Shown here piece after piece: positions 53,801 to 60,098 of a DNA stretch of 64,000 nt. Every line of letters starts with the position of its first letter. Position 1 is the first letter of the stretch. The stretch is from an uncultured Clostridia bacterium (GTDB lineage Bacteria; Bacillota; Clostridia; Peptostreptococcales; Anaerovoracaceae): positions 105,014 to 169,013 of the forward strand of contig CAKQMV010000003.1 of assembly GCA_934255135.1 (NCBI GenBank). The letters run 5' to 3'. The notes under the pieces were generated by a model, which made no database searches, was not told the DNA's origin, and saw only the letters and a list, made by a program, of their open reading frames with translations. The translations under genes were made by a program, and so were the position numbers.

Positions 53801-54022
53801 AACATATTCAAGTGTAAGCGGCTCCATATAGACCTTGTCGGCAATTGCCGGATCTGTCATTATTGTTGCAGGATTTGAATTGCAGAGGATTACCTCATAG
53901 CCTTCCTCCTTAAGAGCAAGACAGGCCTGTGTTCCCGCATAATCGAATTCAGCAGCCTGACCGATTACAATAGGGCCTGAGCCTATGACAAGGATTCTCT
54001 TTATATCATTTCTTCTAGGCAT
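50837..54022 (-). CDS. carB: Carbamoyl-phosphate synthase large subunit
   Basis: A 1061-residue enzyme with two homologous ATP-grasp halves: MPRRNDIKRILVIGSGPIVI then GQAAEFDYAGTQACLALKEE at the start and IIVLGSGPIRIGQGVEFDYS (~555) at the middle; each half has its RPAFTLGGTGGG / RPSFVLGGRAMQVV loop. The C-terminal allosteric domain is present (~930-1061, TSGTAAFLKKNGIRT). The start at 54022 overlaps carA by 8 bp. It makes carbamoyl phosphate from bicarbonate, ammonia and ATP, for pyrimidines and arginine. Confidence 0.97.
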   Translation of the reverse strand: MPRRNDIKRILVIGSGPIVIGQAAEFDYAGTQACLALKEEGYEVILCNSNPATIMTDPAIADKVYMEPLTLEYVAKIIRKERPDAILPGIGGQTGLNLAMQLARKGVLDECRVELLGTSFDSIEMAEDRELFKELCLSLGEPILPSLIAESMDEGIKAASEIGYPVVIRPAFTLGGTGGGFADDEDELREILKNALSLSPTSQALIEKSVRGYKEIEYEVMRDSNDTAITICNMENIDPVGVHTGDSVVVCPSQTLTNREYQMLRDSALKIIRALKIEGGCNVQFALDPNSFDYYLIEVNPRVSRSSALASKASGYPIARVSAKISVGYRLDEIELANTLACFEPSLDYVVSKLPRFPFDKFADAKNTLGTQMKATGEVMSVGRTLEESLLKGVRSLEIGVCHLHHEKFDEMPSEEILDYIKEGTEDRIYAIGELLRRDVPHDDIFKNTRIDRLFIRSFARIIDMEKKAKAGRGDVDTLRACKKMGFSDVAIAALWGMTPREIFEIRRANGIFPTYKMIDSCASEFESYIPYFYSTYEGENEPVIGERKKIIVLGSGPIRIGQGVEFDYSTVHAINTIRESGYEAIIINNNPETVSTDYTTSDKLYFEPLCVEDVMNIIELEKPDGVIATLGGQTAVNLAEPLSEYGVKIVGTDCEAIERAENRDAFEKVLEELGIPQPPGRAVTNIEDGVRAAEEIGYPVLVRPSFVLGGRAMQVVSKESDLRNYLKTAVEIDEDKPVLVDKYIRGKEVEIDGVCDGEDVFIPGVMELVERTGIHSGDSISVYPPFSISDKVKGTIISYAKKLGLGIGIVGLFNIQFIVDENDNVYIIEVNPRSSRTVPFLSKATGYQLADIATRVILGMSLKEQGIYELYPDEQKKFYVKAPAFSFSKLKGMDSYLSPEMKSTGEAIGYDDTLQRAMFKALVASGVKLQNYGTVLVSLAEEDKEEALSLIRRFYQLGFNIEGTSGTAAFLKKNGIRTRSLDKPSNGATDALDAIRAGYVSYVINTRAVNSGIHLGDGTAIRQCASENNVTLFTSLDTVGILLDVLEEVTLGISTIDADR

Positions 54023-55106
54023 CAAGCTCACCACCCTTCATAATCTTTATAAACTGCTTAAACAGATATGAACTGTCCTGTGGACCTGGTGCACTCTCTG
54101 GATGATACTGTACGCTGAACGCTTTATCCTCCGCACACCATACACCTTCAACCGTATTATCTAGCATATTGATATGTGTCACCTCAAGAGGTGTTTCCTC
54201 AAGAGAGTCTGCATCAACAGCATATGAGTGATTCTGTGATGTAATCTCAATCTTGTCTGTATTCAGATTCTTAACAGGATGATTTCCACCTCTATGACCG
54301 AACTTAAGCTTATAAGTTCTTGCTCCATATGACAGTGATAGAACCTGATGGCCAAGACAGATTCCGAAAATCGGATATACGCCATGAAGAGCCTTCATAA
54401 GTTCAATTGTAGGCACCACATCAACCGGATCTCCTGGGCCGTTAGAGAAGAATACCCCATCTGGCTCAAGAGCTTTAACCTCATCAGCAGATGTGTTCCA
54501 CGGAACTACAGTAACCTTGCATCCCAGATCATTAAGGTGTCTCACGATATTTAGCTTCATTCCGCAGTCTACTGCAACAACGTGATGCTCCGGGATTCCT
54601 TCCGGCATTGATACCCACGATTCCTTCGTGCTTACCCTGCTTACATGATCATGCGCATATTCGTATGCAGCAAGCTTCTTCATGCACTCATCTTTAGGAA
54701 CCTCAGCATCTGTGATGAGCACCTTGCAGCTTCCAGTATTTCTTATTACTCTGGTAAGCTCTCTTGTATCGATACCATAAATGCCAGCAATATCATTTCG
54801 TTTCATAAAATCCGATAATGTCTCAACAGATCTGAAATTTGAAGGATTCTCGGTATACTCCCTTGCAATCAAGGCTCCTATGGAAGGAGATCTTGACTCC
54901 ATATCTTCCTCGTTGATTCCGTAATTACCCATCAGAGGGTACGTCATCACGACAGCCTGATCTGTATAGGATGGATCTGTCAGAATCTCCTGATATCCGA
55001 CCATGGAAGTATTAAATACCAGTTCCAGAAGCTTCTCGCTCTCACTTCCGAAGCCTCTACCCAGATATTCTGTTCCATCCTCAAGTACTAACTTGCGATT
55101 CGCCAT
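54015..55106 (-). CDS. carA: Carbamoyl-phosphate synthase small (glutaminase) subunit
   Basis: A 363-residue amidotransferase. The start MANRKLVLEDGTEYLGRGFG follows GGAGG by 7 bases. Family blocks are MVGYQEILTDPSYTDQAVVM (~36), the nucleophile-elbow FGICLGHQVLSLSYG (~247) and FSVQYHPESAPGPQD (~331). It feeds ammonia to CarB. The gene has a TTGACA promoter and a leader with mutually exclusive hairpins. Other pyr genes are not in the window apart from pyrG. Confidence 0.97.
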   Translation of the reverse strand: MANRKLVLEDGTEYLGRGFGSESEKLLELVFNTSMVGYQEILTDPSYTDQAVVMTYPLMGNYGINEEDMESRSPSIGALIAREYTENPSNFRSVETLSDFMKRNDIAGIYGIDTRELTRVIRNTGSCKVLITDAEVPKDECMKKLAAYEYAHDHVSRVSTKESWVSMPEGIPEHHVVAVDCGMKLNIVRHLNDLGCKVTVVPWNTSADEVKALEPDGVFFSNGPGDPVDVVPTIELMKALHGVYPIFGICLGHQVLSLSYGARTYKLKFGHRGGNHPVKNLNTDKIEITSQNHSYAVDADSLEETPLEVTHINMLDNTVEGVWCAEDKAFSVQYHPESAPGPQDSSYLFKQFIKIMKGGELDA

Positions 55107-55135
55107 TCTATCACCTCCTGCAAACAGCACCTTTG

Positions 55136-55212
55136 TCAAAATTAAAATTGCAGCTACCCTCCCTTAAAAATAGGATGAATAGCTGCTACTCGCGGTGTCA
55201 CCTAACTTATCC
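55136..55212 (-). promoter_or_regulatory. carAB leader: predicted attenuator with competing hairpins
   Basis: On the minus strand: a branched 5' structure (GGAT/ATCC closing 55209-55212 with 55173-55176; GGT-GAC-ACC; GAGTAG-CAG-CTATTC at 55177-55191), overlapping a terminator hairpin GCAGCTA...TAGCTGC (55150-55186) followed by AATTTTAATTTTG (55137-55149). GCAGCTA is used by both, so only one can form. The ribosome site of carA lies just beyond. Confidence 0.55.
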
Positions 55213-55231
55213 GTCGTTAAACTATGAAAAA

Positions 55232-55260
55232 AATATACTCCCGCATTTGTTAAGTGTCAA
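55232..55260 (-). promoter_or_regulatory. carAB promoter
   Basis: Consensus TTGACA (55255-55260), 17-base spacer, TATATT (55232-55237) on the minus strand. Leader to the carA start is about 120 nt. Confidence 0.65.
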
Positions 55261-55364
55261 TATTAATTATTGATTATTTGTATATTTTTATATAATTTTT
55301 ACATTTGTTTCTATGCTTCTTTATTATTCTTCAGTATCAGTCTCTTATATTTCTTTGAATATAC

Positions 55365-55490
55365 CTACTTGCTTGACTTCAAAGCCTTGCACTTAGCCGA
55401 AGTAACAGCCGAAACCTTAGTTGAAGCTGAATAGCTATAACTATCGACATGATTACCGCCGAATATCTTCGTCTCATCTTGTTCTCTCAT
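55365..55490 (-). CDS. Possible 41-codon peptide, doubtful
   Basis: MREQDETKIFGGNHVDSYSY then a Ser/Ala/Lys-rich end (SASTKVSAVTSAKCKALKSS K). It starts 17 bases after the U-run of the repeat RNA. Only GTGAAG precedes the ATG. No family is recognised; the composition could be a decayed C-terminus of a surface protein. Reported because the gap has little else that could encode protein. Confidence 0.2.
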   Translation of the reverse strand: MREQDETKIFGGNHVDSYSYSASTKVSAVTSAKCKALKSSK

Positions 55491-55516
55491 CTTCACTTCT
55501 GCAAATAAAAAAAACA

Positions 55517-55604
55517 GTATCCTGAGATGTATACTTTGCTGCCTGCTCTCTTCTTCATCTAACATAACCTGTTCTAATTTGCAGCTTATACTATCTCAGG
55601 ATAC
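55517..55604 (-). terminator. Long terminator hairpin of the repeat RNA
   Basis: GTATCCTGAGAT pairs perfectly with ATCTCAGGATAC, extended by GTATA/TATAC and GCTGC/GCAGC; ~38-nt loop; followed by eight U on the minus strand. Confidence 0.75.
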
Positions 55605-55630
55605 CCTCGTAAATGAACCTATTCTGCATT

Positions 55631-55952
55631 GGTATACCCTCCATATTCTATTAATTGGCTATGTTTCAGATTAGCCTATCTGTTAATCACTACTGTTGGT
55701 CTGTCCTCCTCTTTCGTAATATTGGCCTGTTCCCAAATCAGCCTATCTGCTTAAGATTCTTGGTGGTCTATCCTCCCGACATTCCATTAAGTTAATGCTT
55801 GATTAATTAAACAACTTAGAAATAACGTATTGTCCTTCCGGCTTTCCGGACAGTCAGATCAGATTCCTTTGGTCCATCCTCCTGCTTCTGTTCTCTTATG
55901 TCAGAACTTATATTTATCTTATCTGATATAAGTCTCCATTGGTCTGTCCTCC
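55631..55952 (-). repeat. Degenerate tandem repeats, period ~67 bp, in the ncRNA
   Basis: Plus-strand starts of the GGTCTGTCCTCC-type core: 55631, 55698, 55765, 55871, 55941. The units at 55698 and 55765 also share CAGATAGGCT (minus), again 67 bp apart (55673-55682 and 55740-55749). Confidence 0.7.
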
Positions 55953-56005
55953 GACTTCTGCGACTGTTCGCTTTATGTTTCAGTCTCTTCTTTCTTCTTG
56001 TCCAT

Positions 56006-56034
56006 AGAATACCCCTAAGAAACCCTAAAATCAA
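56006..56034 (-). promoter_or_regulatory. Promoter of the repeat RNA
   Basis: TTGATT (56029-56034), 17-base spacer, TATTCT (56006-56011) on the minus strand. Confidence 0.5.
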
Positions 56035-56081
56035 GCCTTTTTAATGCTCTGAAAATAAACATTGATACGGCCAAAAAGCGC

Positions 56082-56110
56082 TTAACAACGGGGTTTTCGC
56101 GAGTTATAAT
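56082..56110 (+). promoter_or_regulatory. Plus-strand promoter directly before a terminator
   Basis: TTAACA (56082-56087), 17-base spacer, TATAAT (56105-56110). No gene follows; a terminator hairpin starts 10 bases later. Confidence 0.5.
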
Positions 56111-56116
56111 GAAGAT

Positions 56117-56159
56117 GTTGGGGGTCAGAAGCCAGATGCTTTCTGACCCCTTTTCTTTT
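56117..56159 (+). ncRNA. Possible ~42-nt hairpin RNA
   Basis: If transcription starts near 56117, the product is almost only the hairpin GGGGTCAGAA-N10-TTCTGACCCC (56121-56150) followed by TTTTCTTTT. Divergent from the ~490-nt RNA. The hairpin could also just be a terminator for antisense transcription. Confidence 0.35.
56121..56159 (+). terminator. Plus-strand intrinsic terminator
   Basis: Ten-base-pair stem GGGGTCAGAA/TTCTGACCCC with U-rich tail on plus; no plus-strand gene lies upstream. Confidence 0.8.
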
Positions 56160-56165
56160 GCCCGT

Positions 56166-56198
56166 AAAAAAGATGCCTCAGGCCCAGCCCGAAGCATC
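56166..56198 (-). terminator. Terminator after the nitroreductase gene
   Basis: GATGCTTCGGGC-TGG-GCCTGAGGCATC (some G-U/mismatch) followed by TTTTTT on the minus strand; ends the MurT-like operon. Confidence 0.8.
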
Positions 56199-56214
56199 CT
56201 CATCTCATTTCCTA

Positions 56215-56748
56215 TTAGAATTTCTCCCTATGAACCATCGCCATATCGACATCATCATAGCACTTGCCCTCAGGTCTGTCTGCCGGCATTCCAAGTGAAA
56301 GAATCGCCTCCACATTGTACTCTGCAGGAACTCCTAGGTGTTCCTTAACCACATCCTCTGCAGTCTTGCCCTCGACCTGAGACTCTCTATTTCTAATCTG
56401 CACCCAACAGCTTCCAAGTCCCAGGCTGTCAGCCATCAGATGCATAACAGTCATCGCCGCACAACAGTCCTCAATGCACACATCAGATACCTCAGGCTTT
56501 CCAAGAACAACTATAGCAACATCAGCACCCGCAAGCATTCCAGGCCCATGTGGTCTACAACCAGACAAGAACTCGAGTGAACTCTTATCCTTAACAACCA
56601 CAAGCTCTACAGTCGGAAGATTTCTTCCCCTAGGAGACATCAGACCAGTCTTCACAACCAGCTCAAGCATCTCCTCTGGAATCACCTCGCCAGTATACTT
56701 TCTAATACTTCTTCTGTGACAGAGAAGCTCTTTGAATGCATTATCCAT
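56215..56748 (-). CDS. Nitroreductase-family FMN oxidoreductase
   Basis: A 177-residue flavoprotein. The start MDNAFKELLCHRRSIRKYTG follows AGGAG by 6 bases. The RRSIRKY FMN loop (~12), SPRGRNLPTVELVVVKD (~37), AMTVMHLMADSLGLGSCWVQ (~98) and ILSLGMPADRPEG near the end are typical of the short nitroreductases. Four Cys (~64, ~91, ~95, ~96) are notable. It is 9 bp downstream of the ATP-grasp gene, so it shares the operon and may act on the same product. Substrate unknown. Confidence 0.88.
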   Translation of the reverse strand: MDNAFKELLCHRRSIRKYTGEVIPEEMLELVVKTGLMSPRGRNLPTVELVVVKDKSSLEFLSGCRPHGPGMLAGADVAIVVLGKPEVSDVCIEDCCAAMTVMHLMADSLGLGSCWVQIRNRESQVEGKTAEDVVKEHLGVPAEYNVEAILSLGMPADRPEGKCYDDVDMAMVHREKF

Positions 56749-56757
56749 AACCAACTC

Positions 56758-57762
56758 CTAATTGTTAATAATCTTCATGAACGCCTCGTACGTACCCAGT
56801 CCAAGCTTAGGATACTGAGTAACATCCTGTCCCGGATAACTGTTGCCCTCAATCAGCAGCGGACCATGATCTGCGCTTACACACACATCCCAGGCCACAT
56901 ATCTGACCTCTGGAATAACCATCGCAGCTTCCTCTACAAGCTTGATGCACTCATCCCACATAGGAACCTTAAAGCCCTTAAGCTTTGTTCCAAGTTCTGG
57001 AACATACTCATAGTTGACTCTCTCCTTATCATATCCATCAGTAACTGACTCACCCTTAGATACATCAAGAATTACAGCCATTCCACCGTGATTGAAATTA
57101 TCAACGAAGCTTCCCTGGCGTCCCATTCTGATTGCGCCTGCCGCAACCTTCGCCTCTCCGCTATTGTTAATAAGAGTAACGAGTCTGATTGTGTTAACAG
57201 AAGTATTGCAAAGCTTGTCCATCTCAGGGCTCTGCTTTACAACCTCTTCAGCAAGAATACAGCCTGACTTATACAGTCTGTCATAAGTCGCACGAAGATC
57301 AGTTTCCTTCGAAGTGTAAATCTTCTCGATTCCGTAACCACTGTGCTGATCAAGAGGCTTCATAATAAGTGCCTCGTTTCTGCTGCAGAGTGCCTCAAAT
57401 TCGTCGAAATTCTTCCCGTCAAGAAGCATCCAGTCACGCTTGATGTATTTATCAAAGTGTCGGTTAAAAATCGCCTTATCCTCGAAATAATCCCTATATT
57501 CCGCCTTGTTCAGAGTCTTTACCAGAGTGTTGTTTCTTCCAATCGTAAGAAAGCCCGCTCTCTCCTCCTCTGACATGTCATACATCTCATATGCTTCATA
57601 GTCGACATAACCAGAGCCGTGCTTCATAACACATGATGCAATGTCCTTGAGAATTGCAACTCTTGATCTGCCCGTAAGGCGAGAAACTCTGCCAGCAGTC
57701 GCCCAGAATGCCTTATAATTCGTATCTGTCAGCTTGTTAAATAGAAATTTAATACTAATCAT
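56758..57762 (-). CDS. ATP-grasp ligase-like protein (sugar-transfer-associated type)
   Basis: A 334-residue protein. The N-terminal helical part (MISIKFLFNKLTDTNYKAFW) is followed by an ATP-grasp fold: NEALIMKPLDQHSGYGIEKI (~129, ATP-binding Lys and flexible loop), CILAEEVVKQSPEMDKLCNT (~163), TIRLVTLINN (~186) and WDVCVSADHGPLLIEGNSYP (~296, metal-binding Asp/Glu and Asn). It resembles the ATP-grasp family found beside sugar-transfer and wall genes. It probably joins a carboxylate to an amine. It is placed 2 bp after the GatD-like gene. Product not known. Confidence 0.78.
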   Translation of the reverse strand: MISIKFLFNKLTDTNYKAFWATAGRVSRLTGRSRVAILKDIASCVMKHGSGYVDYEAYEMYDMSEEERAGFLTIGRNNTLVKTLNKAEYRDYFEDKAIFNRHFDKYIKRDWMLLDGKNFDEFEALCSRNEALIMKPLDQHSGYGIEKIYTSKETDLRATYDRLYKSGCILAEEVVKQSPEMDKLCNTSVNTIRLVTLINNSGEAKVAAGAIRMGRQGSFVDNFNHGGMAVILDVSKGESVTDGYDKERVNYEYVPELGTKLKGFKVPMWDECIKLVEEAAMVIPEVRYVAWDVCVSADHGPLLIEGNSYPGQDVTQYPKLGLGTYEAFMKIINN

Positions 57763-57764
57763 AA

Positions 57765-58481
57765 TTATCCCAGATTCCTTCTAAGCTCATCCCTTCTGTA
57801 CTCATACGCCTCGATAGCCTCCTTCTCGAAAATGAGAGTATCGTCAACGCCGAGCTTTCTCAGGATATATTTAGCAAAAAGCGGATTCATAATAAAGTAT
57901 GGTCCGAGAGAATATGTTCCGAAGAAATTATTCACGTAGATTCCCTCAGCCTTAGTATCAGGATTCATTCCGATACCGATTTCAATGTCGATGAATTTAG
58001 TGCTGTCAAAATCACCGTATGCAAAAGAGAATTGGCTTCGGTGTCCGAGCATGAGAATCTGCTCGCCCTCTGAATCTGTAAATGTTCCGACATACTGTGA
58101 GTTGTGTCTCTCAACGTCCATGTATCTTGTTGCAGTAAAGTCGAATATTCCAAGTGCCGGAATCACATGGTCACCGTCCTTGATACTCTTACCGAAAATC
58201 TCTACAGAATTTCCTGTAATCAGGAAGATTGTTCCCTTCTCGATCAGTTCCTTGATTCTGTCTGTATATGGTCTTAAGATCTCGATTACCTTTTCCTGTT
58301 TTCTCTCAGTCAGGCATCCGAGATAAATCATATCAACTTCACCATTTACGAAAGCAGGTACTTCGTTGTGTCTTGTATTGATTATCTCAAGCTCATCAGA
58401 GCATCTTGAAAGATATTCGATATTGTAGCTCTCCGCATAAATATTACAGAGCTCTGGGAAAAGAAATTCAACCCTTTTCAT
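57765..58481 (-). CDS. GatD-like glutamine amidotransferase homologue without the catalytic Cys
   Basis: A 238-residue protein in the place and of the length of GatD, the partner of MurT. MKRVEFLFPELCNIYAESYN at the N-terminus and EVDMIYLGCLTERKQEKVIE (~48) match the GatD start. The nucleophile elbow, usually ICGG-like, reads FLITGNSVEIFG here (residues ~86-97), with Thr at the Cys position. A possible His remains in MLGHRSQFSF (~147). Glutaminase activity is therefore unlikely. It overlaps the murT-like stop by 1 bp and precedes the ATP-grasp gene by 2 bp. Confidence 0.75.
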   Translation of the reverse strand: MKRVEFLFPELCNIYAESYNIEYLSRCSDELEIINTRHNEVPAFVNGEVDMIYLGCLTERKQEKVIEILRPYTDRIKELIEKGTIFLITGNSVEIFGKSIKDGDHVIPALGIFDFTATRYMDVERHNSQYVGTFTDSEGEQILMLGHRSQFSFAYGDFDSTKFIDIEIGIGMNPDTKAEGIYVNNFFGTYSLGPYFIMNPLFAKYILRKLGVDDTLIFEKEAIEAYEYRRDELRRNLG

Positions 58482-59938
58482 TAGCGAACCTCCTTTACAT
58501 TTGATGCGCCATTAGATGCATTGTCGAAATAGTCAAATGAATCAAGCTTTGACGGATCGTCTCCATTAAGCTCCATCGCCCTCTTAACAATATTATCTCT
58601 CCACATTCCGCCCTTGACTACATAGTCAATCTCGAAAAGTACGTAAACCTTATCAATTCCTTCTGTATCAACAAACTCCGGAACTCTCTCATCTTCCTCA
58701 ACACAGAAAATCTTATCCTCAGGAATTCCCGCAAGCAGAAGTCTTAGCTTGTGGTTCAGATACATATGTCCCGCACAGATAATCTTCTTGATATTAGGAC
58801 TCTTGAGGAACTCATAATCAGTCTCATAAATCCAAGTCAGAGTCTCTGATGGATGATTTCTATCCTGAACCTCATCAAGACAGAACACAACCTCCTTAAC
58901 AGAAGGCTCCTTCGCCATATACTCAAAAACAGTCGAAGCTGCACTTACATTCTGGCTCTTAGTTCCATAAGTATGGTACTCAATTCCGTTATACTTGATA
59001 CAAGTCTCTCTGATTTTAGTCACGATCTGAGTCTCAAGGAACTTGCTGATTGTCTCAGGCGCAATTCCAACCTCTCTTGCAACAGTAACCATAGAGAGGA
59101 CATTAAAAGCATTGTAAATTGTCTCAGAAATCAGCGGATAAGTGTTAACAGATCCATCCTGCTCCTTAATTGCAATACTTCTTCCCTCAAGATCCACGTC
59201 AGTCGCATAATACTTGCTCTCCGGAGTCTTGAAATCACAATCTGGGCAGTAATAATCTCCGATATGTCTGTAATGTCTGTAATTATACTTAACATCACCA
59301 CCGCAAACAGGACATACGCCGAGATCATTTACTCTGTTCTCGAAAGGATTAGTGTGCGCATCGTTCATGCCAAAAAATATTCTTGGCGTGCCGGTATTCT
59401 CCGCAAGAAGTCTGCTGATTGGGTCGTTCGCATTCAAAATCGCTGTTGTCTTGCTTCCGAGCTTTTCAAAAGCCTTCTCAATTCTGTCAAAGATATACTC
59501 CGGATGTCCGTTTCTTCTAAGCGAATCCTTACAGATATTTGTTACAAGAATATAGTTAGGCTCAATCATTCCCATAGTATGACCGAGTGTATTCTCATCA
59601 GCCTCAAGAAGTGATGCATCCACTCTAGGCTTGTTAAATATAGTTACACCTCTTAGAAGGTTCAGGCAATAACCGGCATGCAGATTAGCACCCCAGTCAT
59701 TAAAACTCACCTTGTATCCCGCATCAGTCAGCTGATTGTATAGCAGTGTCGACGTTGTTGTCTTACCATTCGTTCCAGTAACAGTAATTACAAGCTTCGG
59801 CTTAGCAACGCGCGCAAGGAAATCCGGACAAATCTTGAAAGCCAGCAGTCCCGGTCTGTCATCACGCTCATCACCGCGCATTTTATTTATTGCATAAAGA
59901 AGCTTCGAAGCCCATAGGGCAATATAAAATCTGATCAT
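58481..59938 (-). CDS. MurT-like Mur ligase family protein
   Basis: A 485-residue protein. A hydrophobic N-terminal helix (RFYIALWASKLLYAINKM) precedes the Mur ligase core: P-loop VTGTNGKTTTSTLLYNQL (~53), DASLLEADENTLG (~107), ILVTNICKDSLRRNGHPE (~130), a MurT-type Cys4 zinc ribbon (C209, C212, C231, C234) and YNAFNVLSMVTVAREVG. The C-terminal DUF1727-like domain is divergent: TYGTKSQNVSAASTVFEY (~324) stands where MurT has a KNPxG-type stretch. MurT/GatD amidates lipid II D-glutamate; the divergence and the Cys-less partner suggest a changed reaction. AGGAG precedes the ATG. Confidence 0.82.
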   Translation of the reverse strand: MIRFYIALWASKLLYAINKMRGDERDDRPGLLAFKICPDFLARVAKPKLVITVTGTNGKTTTSTLLYNQLTDAGYKVSFNDWGANLHAGYCLNLLRGVTIFNKPRVDASLLEADENTLGHTMGMIEPNYILVTNICKDSLRRNGHPEYIFDRIEKAFEKLGSKTTAILNANDPISRLLAENTGTPRIFFGMNDAHTNPFENRVNDLGVCPVCGGDVKYNYRHYRHIGDYYCPDCDFKTPESKYYATDVDLEGRSIAIKEQDGSVNTYPLISETIYNAFNVLSMVTVAREVGIAPETISKFLETQIVTKIRETCIKYNGIEYHTYGTKSQNVSAASTVFEYMAKEPSVKEVVFCLDEVQDRNHPSETLTWIYETDYEFLKSPNIKKIICAGHMYLNHKLRLLLAGIPEDKIFCVEEDERVPEFVDTEGIDKVYVLFEIDYVVKGGMWRDNIVKRAMELNGDDPSKLDSFDYFDNASNGASNVKEVR

Positions 59939-59976
59939 CTTTATTACTCCTCTTTCAGTAATTAGCTTTAGCCTAT

Positions 59977-59985
59977 ATTATAACA
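59977..59985 (-). promoter_or_regulatory. Extended -10 promoter of the MurT-like operon
   Basis: TGTTATAAT on the minus strand (TATAAT at 59977-59982 preceded by TG-T); no clear -35 box. Confidence 0.45.
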
Positions 59986-60026
59986 CGATGCTGCACCTGA
60001 TACTAAAGCAATAACTGAAACCCTTC

Positions 60027-60065
60027 AAAAAAAACACGGAACCCGGAGGGGATGCCTCCGGGTTC
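60027..60065 (-). terminator. Terminator of the 2-oxoacid:ferredoxin oxidoreductase operon
   Basis: GAACCCGGAGG/CCTCCGGGTTC stem followed by CGTG and eight U on the minus strand. Confidence 0.9.
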
Positions 60066-60098
60066 TGAAAGGGAACATATAGGGTTGATTGTACTAAG

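Larger units (their letters stand above)
55507..55999 (-). ncRNA. Predicted ~490-nt repeat-built non-coding RNA
   Basis: On the minus strand a promoter (TTGATT-N17-TATTCT, 56034-56006) and a very long terminator hairpin (55517-55604) with U8 (55507-55514) frame a segment that has no plausible coding frame. Inside are five copies of GGAGG(A/G)YRKACCA (at 55941-55952, 55871-55882, 55765-55776, 55698-55709, 55631-55642; one more degenerate near 55830), each followed by a hairpin. The last three are exactly 67 bp apart. The arms of the terminator pair 12 bp (GTATCCTGAGAT) plus GTATA and GCTGC helices. No match to any RNA family I know. Confidence 0.5.

Noticed and set aside
55150..55212. T-box-like AGGTGACACCGCGA in the carAB leader
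   Set aside because: It matches the T-box core (AGGTGGnACCGCG) only partly, and the predicted transcript start leaves ~20 nt upstream, too little for stem I with a specifier loop. carAB is not an expected T-box gene.
55631..55952. CRISPR array
   Set aside because: Repeats are degenerate, the conserved core is ~12 bp, spacers share sequence with each other, and no cas gene is present.
58853..59614. Long plus-strand reading frame antisense to the MurT-like gene
   Set aside because: No ribosome site, no family resemblance and low-complexity hydrophobic/Arg-Ser composition; it is a shadow of the real gene, which has intact Mur ligase motifs.
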